A DNA stretch of 63,905 nt from Mesotaenium endlicherianum (GCA_009602735.1 WELA01007435.1:28434-92338); one strand, 5' to 3'; positions 1-11,581 are shown, counted from the first letter of the stretch. Program-made: numbers and translations. Notes: a model not told the origin generated them from the sequence alone.

Positions 1-1120
1 TCTCTCAGTAAGCTGTACAAGAGAGTTGGCCTCGTTTCCGAATGCCGAACTCGAGAGCAATGCCTAGCATATGTACATGGAATGAGTTTACTGTTCAACG
101 GTCAGTGCGATGGCACCGCCTACCCGGGAGTTAACCACGTTGGTAGGACCTCGGTTAACCAAATCCACCGCCATCTCCCATCATCCCGAATCGCCATCCA
201 TCATAGGGATGTCATCTGGCCATTCCTCTAGCATACCACACTTAGATGCATATCGAGGCAGTTCGCTGCTACCGAGTACAAAGTCAGCTGGCTGTCAAAG
301 AATGTGTCAGCAAGCTGACTTAAGTTGACTTCAGCCTGCTAATTCTGGCCGAGTCATTAAACTGAAATTAAGTATGAAGTCCAGCAGACTGATTATTAAA
401 TAGAGTTCAGCAGGCTGAACTTAATTAACTATTATATTTAAATGAATATTATATCAACTAATATACTGATTCATTACAGAGGGGCAAGGTCGTCACGGTG
501 GGGCAAGCGGCTCTCGAGCTGATTGTCAGGGAGGCCTTAGGTGCTTCTTTCCACCGCGCCTGCCCGTTCCCCCTGTGCATGCCGTGAGATGTACTCGTGA
601 TAATGTGGAAAAATAAGAGTCAGGCAAGATAGCGTGCATGGAGGCGTAGCGGAGCCTCCGCTGTGTGCTCAAAATACGGCCTGCGGTGCATCCACTTAAT
701 ACCACTCCCGCTCCTCCTCTCCCCCTCGGTGTTTGCCCCTGGCTCTCTCTTACAATTCCCTCCCGTCTCCCCCCTCCCGCTCCTTGCCTCCCCCTCCCTC
801 TTCCTCCCTCACCCTCTTCCTCTCTTCCCGTCTCCTCAAGTATTCCCGTGACCTCTTTTTTTCCACGTGGTGCAGGCACCCCCGCAGTTCTGGCCCCAAG
901 CGCCGCAGTGCCCCGAGCTGGAGGGCGCACCTCGGGAGGTCAGGGAGACCGGGCGCGACGCGGAGTGTAACGATCTGAGCTATATTAGTCGTATTTGGGA
1001 TATTTTCCCAATTACCTAAAGTATGTTACGCTATTTATCGAACATATTATTTGATAAATGATTGGATCTTGATTATTTGCCACACACGTGTGCCGAGTAA
1101 TTGATGGTCGACCAGCGAAC
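1..1120. repeat. Exact copy of 5107-6226, ending at an N
   Basis: Bases 1-1120 match 5107-6226 throughout, at a constant offset of 5106. The copy holds the last 478 bp of an LTR B, a piece of the interrupted recombinase-like gene (479-965) and the first 155 bp of an LTR D (966-1120), then stops at the N at 1121. Three unrelated modules in the same order, with no difference seen, point to an unmerged contig end or a very recent segmental duplication. The first is more likely because the copy ends exactly at the gap base. Confidence 0.85.
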
Positions 1121-1121
1121 N
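1121..1121. other. Assembly gap (single N)
   Basis: A single undetermined base. Sequence to the left is LTR D, and sequence to the right is repeat family F with no continuation of the LTR. The intact LTR D copy continues differently at the matching point (6227 onward). The N therefore marks a join, not a one-base ambiguity. Confidence 0.8.
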
Positions 1122-1860
1122 CCAACCCGGTCGCGCGGCCTCCCGCCAATCTACGCTGCCCGTGCGAGGCAAGGGGAAGGCCATTGTGCCTACAGCGCGC
1201 GGTCCGTATTCAAACTTGCCTCCCAGCCTCCCCGCCCAGCCTTGTACCCGTGGCTTGTGGCTTGGACTACTGCCCCATGAATGCCAATTTGCCGAGTGCT
1301 TGCAGCCCACTCGGCTGACTTCGCATGTGGCTTCTGGTTGCGGGGTCACACCTGAGGTATGCGAACGGCAACGACGATGATGACGACAACAACGACGACG
1401 ATGACTGGGTTGTGCCCGAGGACCGACCGGGTACTGCCTTCCACTCCCTTCCACATTGGCTCGAGCTGCTCTTGCTAGCGTAGTTGTGAGTGCCGAGTGG
1501 GCTTGACCTGTGAGCGTGCATCCTGCTAGCGGCGCCTGACCCGCGCACGGAGCCGCTTCTTTTGCACTGTGGGATGACAGAGGGTTCCAAGTGGGGCAAC
1601 CGCTATGAGCCCGACAGCGAAGAATGAACGCCCCCTCCACACACTTGCTCAGGTTTGTCTTTGCAAGAATCTCACGCGCCGTTCTCTCGCCGGAAAAGTA
1701 TGACATGTTGCAACCAAAAGCAATGCTATGACCAGGGCCCATGGGTGGGCAGGTGAAGTATGCAATGATGCCCTTGCCTGAGGTGAAACGCTCTGCATCT
1801 TTTTTTCCGCCGTCTGGAAAAAGAACGAGAAAGGCCTCATACAGCACCGATCATGCATGG
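1122..1860 (+). repeat. Repeat family F, copy 1
   Basis: About 1122-1830 is the reverse complement of about 62990-63822, with scattered differences and one 171-bp unit instead of two. It contains short stretches rich in GACGACAAC-type triplets. Long open frames run antisense through it, but they are not conserved as protein between copies, and I see no domain in them. Shared edges and inverted orientation indicate a dispersed element of unknown class. Confidence 0.6.
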
Positions 1861-3123
1861 CATTATTAATGTAAATCAAACTATGTCACTACTCCTGTAA
1901 CTCGTCCTCCACCCATCTTCTTCGCTACGTTTTGTAGCCTAGTTCTATAGATTGGCGGGCTCATGTGCTGGACAAGAATGAAGGCGTGAAGCTCTCTACG
2001 TTCTTCTGAAGCCCGTCATGATTGGCAGGGAAATACATTGGACGGGAATGTAGGCAAGCAGGTTTGCGTGGAGTGACCAATCTGAAGCTTGCATGGTCAA
2101 CGGTGACCCCCTCTCTCTCTATCTCTTACCCTCCCTCTTTTTTTATGCTGCTAATTTCTACGACTTCTTGTCTTCAAACATGATCATGAGCCCTGCAAGC
2201 TGAAATGGTAGCAAATGTGTCACATCGTGCATGTGTCTTCAGGCTCTCCCTCCCTCTCTCTTATTGTGTTGCTAGAGCACATTCAGTAGTCGTTGTAGTT
2301 GGGTGTGCTCGTGATTTGTGAACATCGGTGAAGACATCCTCCACCTGATTTGCGTCACGCACCCTCTCCCTCCCTCTCGCATTCCCTGACTGGCAGTCAG
2401 GTGTGCCTAGAGCTTTATATTTTGATATATCAGGGCACATGGCGCCCATGGCTGCAGGCTAGAATGTTGGTTTTTGTCCTCTCTCTCCCCCTCCGTTGCT
2501 GCCTTTTGTTGGTGGTGTGCGGAGTTGCTTGCTTGATCACTTGAGGTCAAAGGCCCTCCTTGTCATTGCCTCCGTCCGTCGGCAGCTCCTCTTTGTATCT
2601 AATACCTTCGCAGTTTGCGTGCTTTGTTACATTGTGCCGATGGCATTTTGACCCCGACTGCAAAGTGGACATCCCTGATCATATGTCATTCATTCGTTTG
2701 AAGTGCTGAGGGCAAACTCTCGGGTGTGTGTTGTGTGTGCAATGTGCAGACTTGCACGATGCTTCATACCCAGCCGTGGGCAAGAAAGGTTTGCAACAAC
2801 TGCCGCCCGGCACTGGGGCTGATAAGTCAAGCCTTGGACAACATTGTGAAGGCCTCCAGCTCTACAAAGTGACTGTGAGTACATTATTTCTTTCGTATTG
2901 ATCAAGCAAACTTAGAAAAGGATCGTTCTTTTAAATTTCCTCCTCTATGGCGGCTTGCATGCCTTACGATTTGATGCAAGTGTGATTCAATGCACGCATA
3001 CATGCCCAGTAGCGTTTCCATCACAGCTTCCAGCGACTGGCTGCATGTCTGCGGCATGAGCTCATGCACGCTTCTTGTGTCTGCCGTTGTGGCGCGGGCA
3101 GCGCCAGTCACGCCGCCGGGGAG
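1861..3123. other. Spacer upstream of the interrupted gene
   Basis: Mixed-composition sequence with several pyrimidine-rich runs (2108-2150, 2245-2265, 2360-2385, 2480-2500) like those in introns of the downstream gene. It may hold 5' exons or the promoter of that gene, but I could not place an exon or a start with confidence. No RNA gene was seen. Confidence 0.4.
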
Positions 3124-4865
3124 ATGCCCAGGAAGAGGGGCAGCGTCGGGGGCCTGGTCTTGCGACGCCCGGAGCTCGACCCTGCCGTGGCCGCCCGCCC
3201 CATCCCGGCCCCCAACGACCTCACGCAGCTGCAGGAGGGGGTAGCATGGGGCAAGGACCGGCGGGAGAGGAGGTTCTGGGGCCACCAGGCCATGTTCTTC
3301 GCGACCTTCGCCGCCTTCCTCCGCCGCGGCGCGGGGCTGGACGCCCCGGCCCCGCCGTGCCCGGCCCGCATGACGCTGCACTTGTTCTCGCAGTGGATGC
3401 TGTGGGCCCGTCGCCGGAAGGACCTGCACGGGGCCGGTCACGCGTACACGACCCGTCGGCCACATGGACTACGCCTTCCGGCGCCCTGGTCCGCAAGCAC
3501 CTCGGCCTGGTCGAGCCCGCGGACCTGCCCGCCTTTGAGCGGGGGGTGTCCCACGTGACAAGCGAGGTCGTGAGGCGCTTCCGCACCGCCCACCCCATGC
3601 GCCGCAAGCCGCTCATACGGCCCCACTGAGCGCTCATGGTTGCAACCGGGTGGGCCCTGTTCACGGCGTATCTGAGCTTCCTGGTCGACGTGGCAAGGCC
3701 CAGCACCCAGATCTACATGGGAGGTGTGCCCCCACCCCCCCTCTCCTCTCCTTTCTGGCACGTTGCGTCCAGCCCCGTTTCGGCCCCCCCAAATCTCTGC
3801 ATCGTGGCCCGGTCCTGACGATCGCAGCTTGTAGTCTGTTTTTCTTGGGGGAGGAGCGGGGGTGTGTGTTTGGGGGAGAGGGCGGCAGGCGAGAACCTCG
3901 CGGACGAGATGAAGCTGCCCTCGTTCCTCCTCCCCGACCTCCCGGCCATCGAGGCGGTGAAGGCCAAGGGCCCCCGGCCCCTGCGGCACACGCCGGAGCT
4001 GGGCGGCTGGTATGTTGTCCCCTTGCTCTACCACGCCGCCATGGACTGGGCGGCGAGCTTGGTCAATGAGCACCTCGAGCCGCTGAGGCGCCTGCGCGCG
4101 ATGAATGCCATCAAGCATCGAGCCCCTGGGGCGCCGCGCGACACGCTGGCACACAACATCCCACAACACCCCCGAGCATTCAGCGGATCAAGGATCGGTT
4201 GCGCCGCATGGTCTCGGACCCGCTGAACAGGTTCGCCGTGAGGGAGGCGCTGCTTTCTTACGTCACTCTCTCTCTCTCTCCACCCCCCCTGGCCCTCTTT
4301 GTTTTGATATCTCTCTCTTCCCCTCTCCCTCTCTCTCCCCGCACATCTTTCTCTCTCTCCCCCTCATGTTTGCCTTTGCCGTGCGCGCCCTCGTCCCTCC
4401 TGCGCAGACGAGAATTACCTGGAGAAGGCAAAGACCATCCTGAGGGGGCAGGGCGTCCTCGAAGACAAGGTCAGGGAGGTGGGGGAGGTGCAAGAGAAGT
4501 ACGGCGCTTTCTTGAAGGAGAACAGGTGCGAGGGGGGAAAGAGGTTCAAGACTCAGGACGTGGAGAGAGAGTCAAGGAGATTCTCCGACAAGTCGGCCTC
4601 CCCCATGCCCTCCTCTGCCTCCGCTCTGCCCTCTCTCGCCCCACGTTGCCCTCCGCTCACGCGCCCAGGGGGGGCTAGGGCTGACCGCACGGCGGCACTC
4701 ACGAGCGCGCTTGCCTATTGTGCGTTTGAGGAGGGGGGAGACGCTGCAGGCTGGGAGACGTGAGGGATCAGATCATTGCGCGCGTGACGAAGCATGACCC
4801 CTCCTTCCTGGAGCAGATGCAGGCGCGGCCCAATGATCCCGACGACGTCCAGCTTCTGGTGAGGG
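3124..4865 (+). pseudogene. Interrupted gene, 5' exons
   Basis: Coding stretches with biased third positions occur at 3124-3723, 3889-4261, 4408-4525 and 4750-4865. The first contains an aromatic-rich segment (GHQAMFFATFAAF, then LHLFSQWMLWARRRKDL) that could be part of an alpha-helical core-binding region. The frame changes between about 3450 and 3478, and an in-frame TGA lies at 3627. The exon at 3889 holds ELGGWYVVPLLYHAAMDWA, and another frame break lies near 4170. Exon 4408-4525 encodes a charged helix (DENYLEKAKTILRGQGVLED), and its donor phase fits the next exon at 4750. Introns are CT-rich. Function unknown. Confidence 0.5.
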
Positions 4866-5584
4866 TGAAATGAATTGATTTACCAAATAGGCGATTAACA
4901 ATTGATAAAGATCTTTATATCAGCAAGTAATCTTTATGGTATTTTCCGTTAACTGGTTAAACGGCAAAGGACAACACACTAGCAGGGAACAATACTCGTA
5001 AGTCAAATGCGAGTAAACTAGCATTGATTATGCAATCAGTAAACTCATACTTAAGCAAGGTTAGAAGACAGTGCGTATCAATGGCTTCTCGCCGTGGATT
5101 CAGATCTCTCTCAGTAAGCTGTACAAGAGAGTTGGCCTCGTTTCCGAATGCCGAACTCGAGAGCAATGCCTAGCATATGTACATGGAATGAGTTTACTGT
5201 TCAACGGTCAGTGCGATGGCACCGCCTACCCGGGAGTTAACCACGTTGGTAGGACCTCGGTTAACCAAATCCACCGCCATCTCCCATCATCCCGAATCGC
5301 CATCCATCATAGGGATGTCATCTGGCCATTCCTCTAGCATACCACACTTAGATGCATATCGAGGCAGTTCGCTGCTACCGAGTACAAAGTCAGCTGGCTG
5401 TCAAAGAATGTGTCAGCAAGCTGACTTAAGTTGACTTCAGCCTGCTAATTCTGGCCGAGTCATTAAACTGAAATTAAGTATGAAGTCCAGCAGACTGATT
5501 ATTAAATAGAGTTCAGCAGGCTGAACTTAATTAACTATTATATTTAAATGAATATTATATCAACTAATATACTGATTCATTACA
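4866..5584 (-). mobile_element. Solo LTR B (719 bp)
   Basis: Begins TGAAATGAATTG and ends GATTCATTACA, giving TG...CA termini. It matches the LTRs of element B (18188-18899 and 26257-26974) over its whole length. The 5-bp duplication GAGGG is at 4861-4865 and 5585-5589. No internal region is present, so it is a solo LTR left by LTR-LTR recombination. It lies inside a coding exon: removing it together with one GAGGG rejoins ...QLLVR to GKVVTVGQAALEL in frame. Confidence 0.93.
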
Positions 5585-6071
5585 GAGGGGCAAGGTCGTC
5601 ACGGTGGGGCAAGCGGCTCTCGAGCTGATTGTCAGGGAGGCCTTAGGTGCTTCTTTCCACCGCGCCTGCCCGTTCCCCCTGTGCATGCCGTGAGATGTAC
5701 TCGTGATAATGTGGAAAAATAAGAGTCAGGCAAGATAGCGTGCATGGAGGCGTAGCGGAGCCTCCGCTGTGTGCTCAAAATACGGCCTGCGGTGCATCCA
5801 CTTAATACCACTCCCGCTCCTCCTCTCCCCCTCGGTGTTTGCCCCTGGCTCTCTCTTACAATTCCCTCCCGTCTCCCCCCTCCCGCTCCTTGCCTCCCCC
5901 TCCCTCTTCCTCCCTCACCCTCTTCCTCTCTTCCCGTCTCCTCAAGTATTCCCGTGACCTCTTTTTTTCCACGTGGTGCAGGCACCCCCGCAGTTCTGGC
6001 CCCAAGCGCCGCAGTGCCCCGAGCTGGAGGGCGCACCTCGGGAGGTCAGGGAGACCGGGCGCGACGCGGAG
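5585..6071 (+). pseudogene. Interrupted gene, exons between LTR B and LTR D
   Basis: The exon split by LTR B resumes at 5590 and encodes GKVVTVGQAALELIVREAL before a probable donor at 5647. A CT-rich intron (about 5647-5980) follows. The next exon begins near 5982-6005 (acceptor uncertain), encodes CPELEGAPREVRETGRDAE, and is cut at 6071 by LTR D. Confidence 0.55.
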
Positions 6072-6471
6072 TGTAACGATCTGAGCTATATTAGTCGTAT
6101 TTGGGATATTTTCCCAATTACCTAAAGTATGTTACGCTATTTATCGAACATATTATTTGATAAATGATTGGATCTTGATTATTTGCCACACACGTGTGCC
6201 GAGTAATTGATGGTCGACCAGCGAACCGACCAAGATGCTATTGCAAAAAGCGTCGTAAAGTAATTTGACTACTTCGCAATAGTACGACATAATTAATCAT
6301 ACAGTGCTTTGATTAATAATGAGATGATGATATAATCAATCGTGTATCAATTATGATATCAGATTGACATTATTACGAATAATGCACATTCACTGATTTT
6401 GAATTAACGACCAGGCGTTAATCCGAACGATGTCGTAAAACTCAAACAAAACGATTATGCAAAGTTACTTT

Positions 6472-6537
6472 GCATCCATGCGGATTTGAACCCGCGACCT
6501 CTCGTTTGAGTCGTTCACACCTAACCGATTGGCGAAG
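6472..6537 (-). other. tRNA-like segment inside LTR D
   Basis: On the minus strand, a D-arm/A-box-like TCGCCAATCGGTTAG (around 6535-6520) precedes a B-box-like GGTTCAAATCC (6492-6482) at roughly tRNA spacing. The 5' acceptor strand is not convincing and the T-stem is imperfect, so it is not a functional tRNA call. The diverged LTR D copy has the equivalent segment at 56365-56437, so it was present in their common ancestor. It may be a captured tRNA or SINE piece, or an internal Pol III-type promoter. Confidence 0.45.
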
Positions 6538-6880
6538 TAGTTATGACAACTACCCGGTCATGACGAAAGAAAGTGTACGCGACGAACGGTCACGTCTATT
6601 GAAAATGCTCGGAAGACATGACCGCGAAAAGTCACGTCTATGGAAACATTTCAAAGATGTGACTACGAACGATCACGTCTATTCTAAAGGACGCGAATAC
6701 GCGCTTCGGTGCAAAACGACTTGTTAGGATTCGTCGCAATTCGTCGAAAGTCTCGAAACCGCCACACGACGCGATTTCGAGCATTCGGTCAAAATGGTCA
6801 CATCCATTTGACCGTTTTCGTTGACATGACCTGTGCCCTAGGTGGTGACTCGAAGCACTCACGTGCCTCCGTTGAACGAG

Positions 6881-6888
6881 TATAAATA
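6881..6888 (+). promoter_or_regulatory. TATA box of LTR D
   Basis: TATAAATA within a GC-moderate stretch, about 200 bp before the LTR end. This is a typical place for the U3/R boundary promoter. The copy at 56781 reads CATAAATA and is probably weakened. Confidence 0.55.
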
Positions 6889-7082
6889 CTTGCGAGAGTC
6901 ATTGTGAGTGCAACTCTCACAAGCACTAATTCTATAGCTACGCGCTACCTCTCTCTCTCTTGTTCTCGAGCACTTAGTGAAAATAGCGACTTAGATATAT
7001 TTTCCTTTCACTATAATCAAAGTTTCCTTGAATACTGAGGAAAAGATTCTCAAAAATTGGGACGTTTTGCAGAATCGTTACA

Positions 7083-7571
7083 CGGAGCTTGAGAAGGTCG
7101 TGCAGGTAATCATGGACGCCGTGGATCTGAAAGACAAGGTTCGAGAGAACCTGTTGAAGAAGGTGTCAGACCACAAGGCGCTGCAGCTGGTGTCCTTCCG
7201 GACGGATGGCAAGGGGGAGACTCCCGTGGAGCGCAAGAGCCAGCTGCCGCGCACCAAGTGAGTTGTCATTCTCCGTGCCCTCCTCGCGCGCTAGGGTTGG
7301 TGGGTGGGTGTCCTCGTGGCGCGAGGTCCCCTCTCTGAAAACCTGCACCCGTTGGCGGGAGCGCGTGCTTGCAGGCTAAACTCCTTCAGAAGGTGGCTCA
7401 TTATAGCTTCGGGAAAGATCCGCGAGGAGACGTACAACCGGAAGGCTGCCGCGTCGTGGGCCTCTAGAGACACGGGTACGCCTGCATCTCCCCCGTCTCC
7501 TCTGCCTCCCTCGTCGCCGCTCGCTTTGGTTCCCCCACTCTCCCTCCCCCTCTCCCTTCCTCTCCCTCTCC

Positions 7572-7616
<45 letters not shown>

Positions 7617-9279
7617 TAAGCGTATGTTCATTTGATACGCATGCAACTCTATACAAATACAGACGCACGAAAACACACATGTAGCCGTGACGTTGTCGCC
7701 GTGGCCTCGCCAAAACCAGCGGCCATGGGTCTGCTGCGGCAGTGGCAGGTGCCCTGGACACCCTCGGCGGCCAGGAAGAGGACCCCAAGGGCATGTTGAG
7801 GGCGAGGACATGGACGTGGCCGTGCAGGTGGACCCCGTGATGAAGCCGGCCATCGCGACCCTGCGAGCGTACGAGGGGCCCAAAGCTGACAAGGACCACA
7901 TGGACGGGCGTGTAGACGATTATCCGTCGTACCAGAGCAAGCTGGCAAAAATGCGCAGGAAGCGGGCCTCGGTGGCGGGCGACGCCGATGCCGGCCCATC
8001 GGCGGAGGAGAAGGTGGTCAAGGAAGGGTGAGCCTTGCGTCCCTCTGGCCCCTGTCATTGCCGCACTTTTGATGGCGTCGCCAGCCGACGTGCCCTCCCT
8101 CCCCTCCACACTGGATGTGCAGGATGTACGTGAACGCCAAGTGGATCAAGCAGGCCGCCAAGGCTATCAAGGAGGGAACCTATAAGCGCATGCGCAGCGG
8201 GCCACTGGCGTCGGACCCCGCCGCCGACTAGGGGGCTGGTGCCAGTGGCTCTGAGCTTTCGAGTGCCGAGAGCCACCCCGCCAAGAGGCCGCGGAAGGAC
8301 GACGTGGAGAGGGCCGTCGACTGCCTGCGGTTGCACGTCGTGGGCGTCAGGGCGAGGCCCGACGTCAACATGGCGCTTGGGGAGTACAGGAGACGGATGG
8401 CCAACCTGGAAGCGTACATGGAGATGTACCCTCAGCTGGTTGAGGGCCAACCGCGTAAGTGCGTTCGGCTGATTGACGACGAGAAGGCGTGTCACCAAGC
8501 GGGGTGTGGCCCCTCCCCCTCCGCATGCGTAGCCTGCCCTACCTGTTCTTGGCGTTGCGTTCAGTGCTCTTGCGTTGTAGTGCACAAAGCTGTGACGTTT
8601 GCGATTGCGTGAACTTTTCTCCTCAGTTTTGTACCATGAGTGACTCTTGAACACCCAGCCCTTGAATGGGATTATATCAGCCATCGATACTGTTTCTTGG
8701 CCTTCCGTGTTTTTCCATGGCAGGGTGAAGGAGGTCGGGGATGTTATCAAGATGGTGGTAGAGGTCCTGATAGCAGCAGCACCAGCACGAGGCAATTGCC
8801 CTGCTGCACCCTCCTTCTTGTCTGCGCCTGCGCCGTCTTCAGAGCCCCGTGCCGTCGCTCCTCTGCCCCTGTCGTCACCTCCAAGGGATGGCCCTCGCTG
8901 CCCTACGCCGACAGGTAGCAAGCCGTGCTGCCTGCAACAAGAGCACAAGTGTAGGGTGGGGGGCAAGAGGGGCCAGCAGGCCATTGACTTGTGTCTGTGC
9001 TCCCTTTTGCGGCTCGCTGGTAAGCGACAAGCCCCTCTCTTGTGAAGGTACGTGTACTCTTGGCGGGGATGGTGGGGACGCGGGCGGGAGCTGCTCCGCG
9101 CCATCATCCCAGCCTGCTCTGCCAACTCTTAATGCAGATGCCCGCCAGCCCACGCCGTCGCCAGACGTCCCATTGCCAATGGCGCCTGCAGCCAATGCAG
9201 AGCGTTCATGAGGGTCACCAGGAGACGCTCCTCCGCCGCCCATGTCAGGTGCGCCCGGTGCGCCTGGCCGCGAAGTAGT
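7083..9279 (+). pseudogene. Interrupted gene, central exons
   Basis: Exons as read: to 7257 (coiled-coil-like LEKVVQVIMDAVDLKDKV and DGKGETPVERKSQLPRTK), 7375-7475 (RRWLIIASGKIREETYNRKA), about 7685-8027 (charged, ending KMRRKRASVAGD and PSAEEKVVKEG), 8123-8454 (MYVNAKWIKQAAKAIKEGTY, in-frame TAG at 8229, then AKRPRKDDVERAVDCLRLH), 8724-8914 (VKEVGDVIKMVVEVLIAA, then Pro/Ser-rich), and 9138 to about 9279 (Pro-rich, TGA at 9209). The Lys/Arg-rich AKRPRKDD could be a nuclear-localisation patch. Phases match across the introns after 7257, 8027 and 8914. The basic and Pro-rich composition suggests a linker region; no catalytic domain was recognised. Confidence 0.5.
7500..7616. repeat. CT- and CA-rich microsatellite in an intron
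   Basis: A CT-rich run (about 7540-7593) passes directly into a CA dinucleotide run (7594-7616). It lies between exons ending at 7475 and starting near 7685, consistent with the pyrimidine-rich introns of this gene. Confidence 0.8.
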
Positions 9280-9782
9280 TGTAGTCAAATAGATAGATAA
9301 AGTACTTAGTAGAATAAAATACTTTATCTATTCAAGACAAGGATCTTTGAACACAAGTGGTAGCTTCTTGAAAGAGAGATGGCTTCTTGAAATTTAATAT
9401 ATTTCTGGATTTTGGCAAGTACAAGAGTGATTCTGGAATGTCTTTCTATGTTCTAGCTCTTGTTTATATACTTGCTAAATAAGTAATTTCTAGGAAGGTG
9501 TATGTTGATGTGTTGGCACCCAACACATCCCAAAACTTGCCACCTCTTTTAAGAATAATGTACACATGTCCTTTTGACCTAAAAATGGCACATTTGACTT
9601 TTGCCACATGGAGTTCTTCTAGGTCTTTCCTCTAACTTCGAAAATGCCTTGGAAGGTTCAAAGGACATGAACCAAGTTACTAGAGTACCTATTCACACTT
9701 GAATCCACACAATACTACTCCAAATATATTTGAAAACATTAAAATATATGCAAACTACTATATAATAACTCAAATCACTACA
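9280..9782 (-). mobile_element. Solo LTR A (503 bp)
   Basis: Reverse-complement copy of the 503-bp LTR of element A, same length, with TG...CA ends. The target duplication GTAGT is at 9275-9279 and 9783-9787. No internal sequence is present. It lies at the end of a Pro-rich coding stretch, or just inside the following intron, of the interrupted gene. Confidence 0.93.
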
Positions 9783-11077
9783 GTAGTGCTGGATTGAGAG
9801 GGTGGGGAGGGGGAAGGCATCTTGCTGGCTTGTCTGACCTCAGTGGGTGCGTGGATTGGCACGCACTATATGGTGTGCCCTTTCCTCCCACAAGGCATCT
9901 GCATCAGGAGTTTGTAGTCGTCAAACCCTCCCTGACGGTCTGGTCTCATGTGCCCTTAGCAGGCGAGCGTGTCGACCCACACCCGCCTCGGCCCCCATCG
10001 TCGCCTCTCCTGCTCCGGGACCGAAAACCCCGACCACGTTCGTGGACTGGGACCGGGCGCACAACGATGCGCAGATTGAGCACTTCAAGCAGTATCCCTT
10101 CACCTATGAGGTGGTGGACTTTCAGGAGTGCGTCCGACACGAGGAAATGATTCTCCAGAGAAGGGCAGAGGGGAATCGGGCGGACACCCTGTCGGCTGCG
10201 GCGGTCAGGGAGTCCGCGGCCATGCCCGCCGTCGTCAAGGACATCCTGTTCAAGTCGGACAACAAGGATGCACGCCTCAGCATCAAGCGCGGCAGGACCG
10301 TGCGGAGCCTGCGGGAGCGAGAGGCCTTCCACGTGTTTGAAAAGTGGTGGAGGGGCCTGCTAGAGAAGCCAGCGAGGAGGGTGTTCTCGAAGCCTCTGCC
10401 GGTGACATGGCAGGACTATGCGTGTTGAATGCGGTGGCTGAAAATGCCAATGGAGTACTACTTCACGACCTCCGTTGGGCTCATAATGTGGACACTTTCC
10501 TTCCTGGTGATTGGCGAGACGAGAAAGCCCCCCCGATACATCGCGGGCCTTGTGGACCAGTTCTTGAAGATTGTCAAAGCCCATAAGAAAGTGGTGATGA
10601 GGTGAGCACGTCTTGCCCTCCAGTCACCCCTTGCGCATCCCCACCTTGCCCCCCCTCACCTGTTCCCTGCACAGGGGCGCCTCTGCTACTTCCACCAGTC
10701 TCTGTGGCGACTATCTCCGACTCACAAAGTCGATGTCGATTGAATCCCCCCCTTCCTCCTTCGCCCCCACTCCATTGTCGTGAACGTGCAGAGATTTCAA
10801 GACGGAGAGGAAAAATTGCAAGAAGGCTCTGATTGTGGGCATCTTGAAGGCGCTCATTGCATCTTTCGACACGCGTGTTCCTCGCGACCTGGTGGAGAAG
10901 CTGCTCCTGATGCTGTCTGTATTTGCCGCCATTAGGCCCAACTCCGTCAATCTGCTCAGGCTGGAGCACCTGGAGTTCCGCATGAACATGTCTGCACCCG
11001 GCGGCCAGTCGATAGACATCAATCTTAGCATCCCTGACAAGAAGGCTGCGTTTTTTGCGATTGCAATGAAGGGGCTG
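9783..11077 (+). pseudogene. Interrupted gene, recombinase-like exons
   Basis: The exon at 9963-10601 encodes TTFVDWDRAHNDAQIEHFK, then LREREAFHVFEKWW and KPLPVTWQDYAC. An in-frame TGA follows at 10426, then YFTTSVGLIMWTLSFLVIG and VDQFLKIVKAHKKVVM. The donor phase matches the exon starting at 10792, which encodes KKALIVGILKALIASF, LMLSVFAAIRPNSVNLLRLE and IDINLSIPDKKAAFF. The AAIRPNSVNLLRLE block resembles box I of tyrosine recombinases (Arg followed by a hydrophobic LxxL helix), and IDINLSIPDKK resembles the beta-hairpin/Lys region. The C-terminal His-x-x-Arg and Tyr motifs were not found with confidence. Element A is inserted at 11077. Confidence 0.45.
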
Positions 11078-11580
11078 TGTAGTGATTTGAGTTATTATAT
11101 ATTAGTTCGCATATATTTTAATGTTTTCAAATATATTTGGAGTAGTATTGTGTGGAGTCAAGTGTGAATAGGTACTCTAGTAACTTGGTTCATGTCCTTT
11201 GAACCTTCCAAGGCATTTTCGAAGTTAGAGGAAAGACCTAGAAGAACTCCATGTGGCAAAAGTCAGATGTGCCATTTTTAGGTCAAAAGGACATGTGTAC
11301 ATTATTCTAGAAAGAGGTGGCAAGTTTTGGGATGTGTTGGGTGCCAACACATCAACATACACCTTCCTAGAAATTACTTATGTAGCAAGTATATAAACAA
11401 GAGCTAGAACATAGAAAGACATTCCAGAATCACTCTTGTACTTGCCAAAATCCAGAAATATATTAACTTTCAAGAAGCCATCTCTCTTTCAAGAAGCTAC
11501 CACTTGTGTTCAAAGATCCTTGTCTTGAATAGATAAAGTATTCTGTTTTACTAAGTACTTTATCTATCTGTTTCACTACA
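11078..11580 (+). repeat. 5' LTR of element A
   Basis: TGTAGTGATTT ... TTTCACTACA, 503 bp. A TATA box (TATATAA) is at 11390-11396. The RNA start presumably lies shortly after it. Confidence 0.95.
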
Positions 11581-11581
11581 G

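Larger units (their letters stand above)
6072..7082 (+). mobile_element. Solo LTR D (1011 bp)
   Basis: Starts TGTAACGATCTGAG and ends CAGAATCGTTACA. The flanking 5-bp duplication CGGAG is at 6067-6071 and 7083-7087. A diverged second copy (55963-60928, itself interrupted) shows the same two ends and is followed by a gag gene, so this is an LTR. A TATA box (TATAAATA, 6881-6888) supports sense orientation. It interrupts an exon: without it, ...GRDAE joins LEKVVQVIMDAVDL in frame. Confidence 0.92.

Noticed and set aside
1047..1879. Minus-strand open frames in repeat family F
   Set aside because: Cross an assembly N and are not preserved in the other copies of the repeat.
8055..9125. 356-codon minus-strand open frame
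   Set aside because: Overlaps plus-strand exons that have matching splice phases; no domain seen.
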